From the NCBI GenBank assembly GCA_945957225.1, contig CAMFKK010000172.1:1-5825 (forward strand): a stretch of 5,825 nucleotides of DNA, written 5' to 3'. Positions 5,606-5,825 of the stretch are shown one piece after another (positions within the stretch are counted from its first letter, which is position 1; the number at the start of each line of letters is the position of its first letter). The DNA is from an uncultured Sphingobacteriia bacterium. GTDB taxonomy: Bacteria; Bacteroidota; Bacteroidia; Chitinophagales; Chitinophagaceae. The position numbers and the translations under genes were made by a program. The notes below the pieces were generated by a model. That model was not told the DNA's origin, did not search any database, and saw nothing but the letters and a program-made list of their open reading frames with translations.

Positions 5606-5767
5606 TTAGCTTCCCAAAACCGATTTGTTATAAAAGCCTTCTATCCAGCAAATTTGTTTGCGCTGTGCACTTAGTTTTTTTTCTAATAATTCTTGTTGTT
5701 GATCTTGGAACGAAATAATTCCTACTGCAAAAGGCGCTTGAAAAAATCTGATAGCTGTTGTTGACAT
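5606..5767 (-). CDS. Possible small protein, 53 residues, unknown
   Basis: An ATG at 5767 (minus strand) opens a frame of 53 residues ending in TAA at 5606. The peptide begins MSTTAIRFFQAPFAVGIISF, continues with a Gln/Glu/Lys-rich helix-like stretch (QDQQQELLEKKLSAQRKQ) and ends CWIEGFYNKSVLGS. This mixture of a hydrophobic start and an amphipathic charged helix looks more protein-like than a random frame. There is no clear Shine-Dalgarno, which is normal in this phylum, and no family is recognised. It has no signal peptide. The hairpin at 5505-5534 lies about 70 bp downstream and could end its transcript. It could equally be non-coding; only conservation would decide. The 58 bases from 5768 to the right edge hold its presumed promoter, with no recognisable elements. 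Confidence 0.35.
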   Translation of the reverse strand: MSTTAIRFFQAPFAVGIISFQDQQQELLEKKLSAQRKQICWIEGFYNKSVLGS

Positions 5768-5825
5768 ACTGTTAGGGGTTATGTTCTCTTTTTGCTTTAC
5801 TAGCTACTCTATTAAAGCATTACTG

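Noticed and set aside
5439..5825. tRNA, CRISPR array or insertion-sequence remains in the right-hand stretch
   Set aside because: No cloverleaf with a T-arm, no regularly spaced repeat array and no transposase fragment or terminal inverted repeats could be seen. The two-copy TTGGGTT repeat is too small for an array.

Overview
The window looks like a chromosomal segment of a member of the Bacteroidota, probably close to the Chitinophagaceae. The evidence is AT-rich DNA, gene starts mostly without a clear Shine-Dalgarno sequence, a minimal one-helix NarL-type kinase of a style common in that phylum, and receiver domains of the phylum's 'LVDDD..TN.LN.K.I' type. The placement rests on sequence style and memory of families; no search was run.

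Layout. (1) Positions 2-1090, plus strand: the 3' part of an FtsX/MacB-type ABC transporter permease, cut by the left edge. (2) 1094-2140, minus strand, converging on the permease with 3 bp between: a PAS - histidine-kinase-like dimerisation helix pair - receiver protein that lacks the ATPase domain. (3) 2141-2466: a 326-bp divergent intergenic region with repeated GGTGTTTT/AAAACACC elements and two further short dyads. (4) 2467-5019, plus strand: a tight four-gene unit encoding a small lipoprotein, a roughly 7-helix membrane protein, a NarL-family histidine kinase and its LuxR-type response regulator. Spacing is 11 bp, then a 40-bp overlap, then a 4-bp ATGA overlap. (5) 5028-5438, minus strand, converging on the regulator gene with 8 bp between: a stand-alone receiver protein about half identical to the receiver of (2). 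(6) 5439-5825: a non-coding stretch with a 14-bp palindrome, a direct repeat and a terminator-like hairpin, then a possible 53-residue minus-strand gene.

How the parts may work together (inference). The kinase has no visible sensor domain, only a membrane anchor. The lipoprotein and polytopic membrane protein made from the same transcript are therefore the obvious candidates for signal input, with the LuxR-type regulator as transcriptional output. The two flanking minus-strand proteins share a receiver type but have no DNA-binding output. They look like phosphate sinks, relay partners or protein-interaction switches, either for this kinase or for another. The most interesting points are the ATPase-less kinase-like protein, the two related receivers bracketing the signalling operon, and the repeated elements in the divergent control region.
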